DNA of 64,000 nt from Paramacrobiotus metropolitanus. Its lineage: Eukaryota > Tardigrada > Eutardigrada > Parachela > Macrobiotidae. This document shows, in pieces, positions 59,355 through 64,000 of this stretch (the stretch's first letter is position 1; every line of letters begins with the position of its first letter). The stretch spans positions 2,356,001 through 2,420,000 of the forward strand of contig NW_026570226.1 in the NCBI RefSeq assembly GCF_019649055.1. Reading direction: 5' to 3'. The notes under the pieces are model-generated. The model saw only the letters and a list, made by a program, of their open reading frames with translations. It did not search any database and had not been told where the DNA came from. A program made the position numbers and the translations under genes.

Positions 59355-60427
59355 ATGCCGTTTTACACGAAATCTTATGGTTTTGGCATCTTCATCGCGC
59401 TAGCGCTGTACTCACTGGTACGTTTTCAACTATTTTATTTTATTTAAATGGTAACTCCCATCACGAAAAGTGTACAATGTACATCCTCTAAATTTTACTG
59501 ACCGTGAAGTGCAGGATTTTTATTAAACTAGTATTTTGGACTTTTTTGTTGTCACAGTTCATCGAAAATATTAAATTATGTTTATGCTTTTTGCGTAATT
59601 TTTGTAGAAATCATATTCAGTAAACCATGTAAAGTATTTCTGAGAATTTTGTACACCGTCAAGAAATTTTTGGAAAATTGACACCTTTTAAATCCGTTTT
59701 GATTTAATTTTATTTCTGTTTGGATTATCTATCGCATCCCGGGTTAACTTTATGGAACCTTTACAGAAACTACCAGAGGATATTATTACGTGAAATAATA
59801 ATTATTATAGTACTTTAAATAAAATTATTTGAATAAGCTGCCAGTAAGTCGATACCGAACTGGATCTCGAGTTAAATTAATTTACGAATTTATTGGTACC
59901 TCTTAGCGTTAATATTACAGTTAATACTTTGTAATGAGTCCTGACAACCAGTTTGAATATTTTTAAACAAATTGATACATAAATAAACAACAAAAATATC
60001 ATATTACCAAAAATTACTCTAGTGTTCCGCTGACTACACACCAGCTACCGCCCAGTGCAACAACCAATGCGACGCCAACACGCTGCTGACCGGTGGCGAT
60101 GTGATCCGTCTGCTGGTGCAGACCAGCGACAACGACGTTGGTCGCTCCTATATCGTTAACAATTTCGTGGCCCAGATGACGCTCAGCCTGGCCATGCAGA
60201 ATCTCCGCTTCAACGCCACTAACAATTTCCAATATACTACGCAGTTCTTCTCCCCGTTCGGGAATCTGGTGGACAGCATTAACGGTGTCAAAGCGGACGC
60301 CAGTTCCCAGTACTGGATGCTGTGTGTCAACGGGCAGTTTGCCCGCTGCGGAATGGACACGTACCGGCTGAATCGTGGCGATAGTGTTAGCTGGAAACTG
60401 GTGCCCTTCAGCCGGACAACGTGCTAG
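59355..60427 (+). CDS. Small secreted DUF4430 protein (155 aa, 2 exons)
   Basis: Exons 59355-59417 and 60023-60427 join in phase 0. Exon 1 is just the signal peptide (MPFYTKSYGFGIFIALALYS). The mature part has the DUF4430 fold: NNFQYTTQFFSPFGNLVDSI, then INGVKADASSQYWMLCVNGQ, CGMDTYRLNRGDSVSWKLV. The same fold forms the C-terminal beta-domain of transcobalamin/intrinsic factor, where it caps cobalamin. Here it stands alone without the alpha-barrel. Paired cysteines near both ends (CNNQC; LCVNGQFARC; TTC) suggest disulfides and an extracellular place. Function unknown. Confidence 0.8.
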
Positions 60428-61673
60428 TTCTCCTGCAAATGCTGATTGCTGAATCGGCGATTTTTTTACAAACTTTTTTAACTGAGAAATGTTTGCTATA
60501 CATAATACGTTGCCCCAAAGATGCACTTACTTTCCTGTTAGTGATATATTCACTTTGCTGGTGGCGGGCTTTTTCGGTCCCTGCCGCACATATATGCTTT
60601 TCCCTGAGCATGTGTACCCGAAAAAAATAACTTAATGTGTGTGTTTGTTAACAGAATTTGACGGATTTTATATTTTATTTTTACATTATGGCGATTTCAA
60701 TATTCGACACTAATAACTGACTGATGTAGAGATACGTTCCAGTCAGCCGCCACACTACGATTTCTACAGGTTGTATGCCAGACCAGTGAATAACGCGTTG
60801 TCATTTACGAAACGGTGCTGCTGTTCTTCCTCGATTCATTCACCGCTGCATTCTTCCGGTGTGTTCCGTGTGCTTTCGTAACTGTGGGATGGGGGGGGGG
60901 GTTACAGCGGCAGTCGGCAGATACTGCCAGTATACCAGAAAACCCTGTCCACCACTCGAATCCCAGTATGCCGCGATGCTGTATTGCCAAATAACCCTCC
61001 TGAACGTCAGATCGCCAGGTTCCATGAGAGCGTGGAGCAATTTCGCAGCCCAATAGGGTGATACATTCGGATGGGGTAAATCACAACCCGCTGAACCTCT
61101 CAAGAACCGATGACTACTACCCGTAGTATCATCCGTTCTTGACAGGCCCAACGGCAATTTACCGTCGGCGTTCATGTTGTGACGACGAGCTGCTGCAGAG
61201 GTCATTTTTATCCCGGTGGCCCACGCAGTATCAGCAACGCAGTATCAGCAACGACGCTGATACTGCGTGGGCCTTGCTGTTACCAATCCACTGATAAAAT
61301 ATTACTACAGTACGAGTGTGTTACGTATTCCGTTTGGATTTCAATACTTGATGCCAAGAAGCCTGCACTATACAAGCGCAACAGTGCAATTAACGATAAA
61401 TAACTCCGTTTTCTTGCTCACGCGGTTATCACATAACGTTCAAGAAATAAGCAAGTTCATTTTTATTTCCGCGTTATTTTACCAAAGACGTATACGTACT
61501 AACCTTTTTTTAAATTTTACACAATGATAATAATAATCGTGGTAAAAGAGATACGTCACACGGATACTAATACGTATAAAAAATATAATTAAAATGAAGA
61601 TAATGATAATACAACCATAGAAGCGAGCCGTAGAATACAGGACGGCATCCGTGGAACAAAAAAGCGTCCAAGT
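60428..61673. other. Intergenic with a G-run and a 17-bp hairpin
   Basis: A run of eleven G at about 60891-60901. At about 61218-61274 the segment GCCCACGCAGTATCAGC is inverted after a spacer that repeats ACGCAGTATCAGC, giving a strong stem-loop. ORFs here are small and without domains. Confidence 0.5.
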
Positions 61674-64000
61674 TCACGCCGTATCACTCCATTTCTGCGC
61701 TGCAAATGACGGAAATCTTAGGAAACGCACGTGAAATTTTTGAATGGCGGAATAGAGGCCGCGTTCTACGTTTAATACATACTAAAATTACCTTTGATGC
61801 GGCGTTTACTCTTCCGGTATCCGTGCTGAATATCGCCCAGCAGATGCGCGATCCATCCGTCGTCCGTGTTCTGCACGCACTGCCGACATAAAGGGCATGT
61901 GGCCGCTCCCTCGTCCAGGCTGACATCTGCAACAAACGAGCGTAACAAATCCGGTTTAATAAAACTAATCAGATTCGACGGAGACAAACCAGAACATCCT
62001 TTTCTGAATTTTTTAAAATTACAATTAAAAAATATTATCGCAAGTAGTCTAATTACTGAAGTTCAGTTTTTTGCTAAACTAAAGAAACAATATTAAAAAT
62101 CAGAAAAAACAAAATGTACAAAAATAAGCGGACTAAAGACTACATAGTTTCTTAGCACATTATGATACAACCCGCTCAATCTGCAATCATTCGGACAGAA
62201 ATGAAATTTCAACTTCGGCTGAATGCAAATAACAGCCAATTATTATTAAAACCCGTAATTAAATTATTATTGTAACTTGTAAGCCGTAATTTCAATAATT
62301 ATGGCAACAGTAAAACGAATTAAATTACCCAGACAATCGGCATTGCTCATATGGTCCTTCAACTGTTTCAGTGGGATGGCCAGTCCGCAACGCGAACACG
62401 GCGCCATGGAAGGCCGTTTGGTGCATTTCCCCAACCAGTGTCCGTTCAACTCCCAGACCAGGATTTTCTGCAACGTTGTGCAAATCAAATTATCTCTTTA
62501 GAATATAAAGTACAGAGAAGCGGAACTGACGTTGTCGCAGTAATTGCACATTTTCAGCAGCGGACATTCCTGGTACAAATGCCAATTTAACTCCTTGACG
62601 ATGTCTGGCTTTCCGCAATACGGGCACGCCCTGTCAACGAACACTTAAGTTAATAAATACGAATAACTTAATTCATACATTAAAATATCAAGAAGAAAAC
62701 TAATAATGAAGCGCACTGAAAAAAAGAAATACAAATAACAATTGCAGGGACTTGCAATAGCAAATTAACGCACCGAAATATTACATGATTATAATTTTCA
62801 ACGCACACCAAGGCAAACGAGCCATCACACTACGATTTATACCGGCAGAACATATGATAAGTGAATGTGCAGCCACTTACAAAACGGTGCTGCTATTCTT
62901 CTTCAATTCCTTCAACGCTGCATTCTTCTCCACCAACCGACATCCCTAGCCCTCCAACGCGGTGGCAATCACCTGCAGATGCTTCCAGTATTTCCCCTTC
63001 TTCACCAGCGGCACCACTTTCTCTGGGACAGTTTTATCCTGATCCGACGGGCCCGCAGCGCCATTCGCGTCCGCATCGATTTTATCCTCTTTTTCCTCAA
63101 TATTTTCTGGCGTTACCGCTGTCACCAAGATGTTGGATGTCGCGGCGGATTTTTTTGCATGTGGCCGCGACTGCTGGGACAAGGAGCGCGTCGACAACAG
63201 GGTGGTGGAGGATTTCCGACGGACCAAGGGGGAATGTTCGCCGGAAACATCAGGGTGCTGTTTGTTCAAGGGATCCGAGGTGTCGGAGAAGTGGCGTTGG
63301 GACGCCGGTAATTTCCTCAACGCCACGGTTTTCAAGGATTTTGATGGTTTGGCGGATGCATTACTGGGAATATTCTAGACACAAGATGGAAGCGAATCAC
63401 ATTACACCAACGTAATAATACGCACAATTTGTGGTGCTGTAATAAAAATTAAAACGTATAATAATAACTACACCTGTATTTTCATGAACGACGGGTTTAA
63501 GTAAAGTAAATTTTATTACAGAGGAGAGTTAACACACGTACAGGAATTCGGTCATCGACGCTGCGCTCCGAAGGCAGATCCACACTTTCAAAGGGCAAGC
63601 TCAGCGGCTAACGAAACCAAAACCATCAAATATACAAATGGATATTCGAATTTATACATACTTCGCAGTTAATATTTACAAGCCAAGTTGAAACGCAGTA
63701 ACAAAGCTGACAAACACATTCATTTGAAACCAAACAGCCTAACATAATAAATTAATCAATGTTACAGTTGTAAAAATTATTAAATAAAAATTTTTAACCT
63801 AGATCGTGAATTAAGTCGAAATAAAATTTTGCCAAGACCATATACATCAGTCCAGTAAAATTCCAGAATTTATGGATAAAAGAACTTATCGGTTCCTTGT
63901 CAGGCCGTTAGAAAATCGCTGTACCTTTCGGGTGTGTCCAAAAGAAAAGCAGCCAGATCTTGGATAATTCGTAGTCGGTTCAACGCGTACCGTGCTTGTG
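61674..64000 (-). CDS. CEP104-like C-terminal zinc-finger region; 5' part outside window; in-frame TAG at 62946-62948
   Basis: Exons 64000-63925 (partial), 63599-63542, 63374-62881, 62630-62531, 62467-62329, 61926-61792 and 61700-61674 keep phase throughout. The N-terminal visible exon reads YALNRLRIIQDLAAFLLDT. A Ser/Pro/Thr-rich linker follows, then zinc-finger modules spaced as in CEP104: ACPYCGKPD..HLYQECPLLKMCNYC, GHWLGKC..PCSRCGLAIPLKQL, TCPLCRQCVQNTDDGWIAHL, ending RKSKRR. CEP104 works at cilia tips and centrioles. The long exon has a TAG (62946-62948) after VIATALEG. If spliced instead at cag|gtgatt (62973), the next exon would be out of phase. So either the gene is newly disabled, the base is an error, or an unseen exon exists. 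A degenerate duplicate lies at 55400-56560. Confidence 0.65.

Noticed and set aside
60014-60526. 170-aa minus-strand frame
   Set aside because: Antisense of the DUF4430 exon (60023-60427), which has clear domain motifs on the plus strand.
1-64000. CRISPR array, bacterial operons or integrated phage
   Set aside because: Intron-rich eukaryotic genes throughout; repeats are transposon ends and satellites without regular spacer structure.
1-64000. tRNA or rRNA genes
   Set aside because: I scanned by eye for tRNA A/B-box patterns and rRNA cores and found none that I could fold; a covariance search would be needed to exclude them.

Overview
The window is nuclear DNA from an intron-rich animal. 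Almost every gene has many short exons joined by GT-AG introns, and the families are metazoan: class A GPCRs, a natriuretic-type receptor guanylyl cyclase, DBH/MOXD1-like copper monooxygenases, a GT23 fucosyltransferase, a GDAP1-like glutathione transferase and a CEP104-like zinc-finger protein. An invertebrate, perhaps a tardigrade or another ecdysozoan, is my inference; no marker here proves it. I checked splice sites by hand and required reading phase to be kept across every junction.

Left part (1-16 kb): the 3' part of a melatonin-receptor/Tre1-like GPCR (+, 79-2241), a two-exon GT23-like fucosyltransferase (-, 2976-4613), a four-exon secreted Cys-rich protein (-, 7075-8497), and a 19-exon receptor guanylyl cyclase (+, 10002-15515). 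The cyclase is open throughout but has lost both metal-binding aspartates.

Middle (16.3-37 kb): a tandem cluster of DOMON + Cu2-monooxygenase genes on the minus strand, each built of the same 14 exons. Copy A (16289-19376) is nearly complete but has lost the conserved donor of exon 12. Copy B (19844-32028) is a wreck. It has frameshifts in exons 13-14, an inversion that cuts exon 5 in two, a pogo-like and a Harbinger-like transposon in intron 3, an 833-bp hAT-type MITE in exon 3 with a perfect 8-bp target duplication, and a scrambled signal peptide. A tiny relic (C) lies near 32.2 kb. Copy D (32803-36989) is intact: 614 aa with all copper ligands.

Right part (37.8-64 kb): two related orphan GPCRs in divergent orientation (-, 37775-39437; +, 47932-49205) with a 5.7-kb Ty3/gypsy-type LTR element between them. 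The LTRs are almost identical, but most of pol is missing and a Tigger-type MITE is nested inside. Next is a GDAP1-like gene whose first exon is split by a 2.5-kb terminal-inverted-repeat element, then a degenerate copy of the CEP104-like zinc-finger region, a MULE/FAR1-like transposon relic, a small secreted DUF4430 protein (+, 59355-60427), and the 3' part of a CEP104-like gene running off the right edge (-).

The main themes are (1) receptors and secreted or vesicular enzymes, and (2) several independent, datable transposon insertions caught in the act of breaking genes. The best candidates for new biology are the pseudo-cyclase receptor and the MOXD1-like cluster with one intact and one decaying member.
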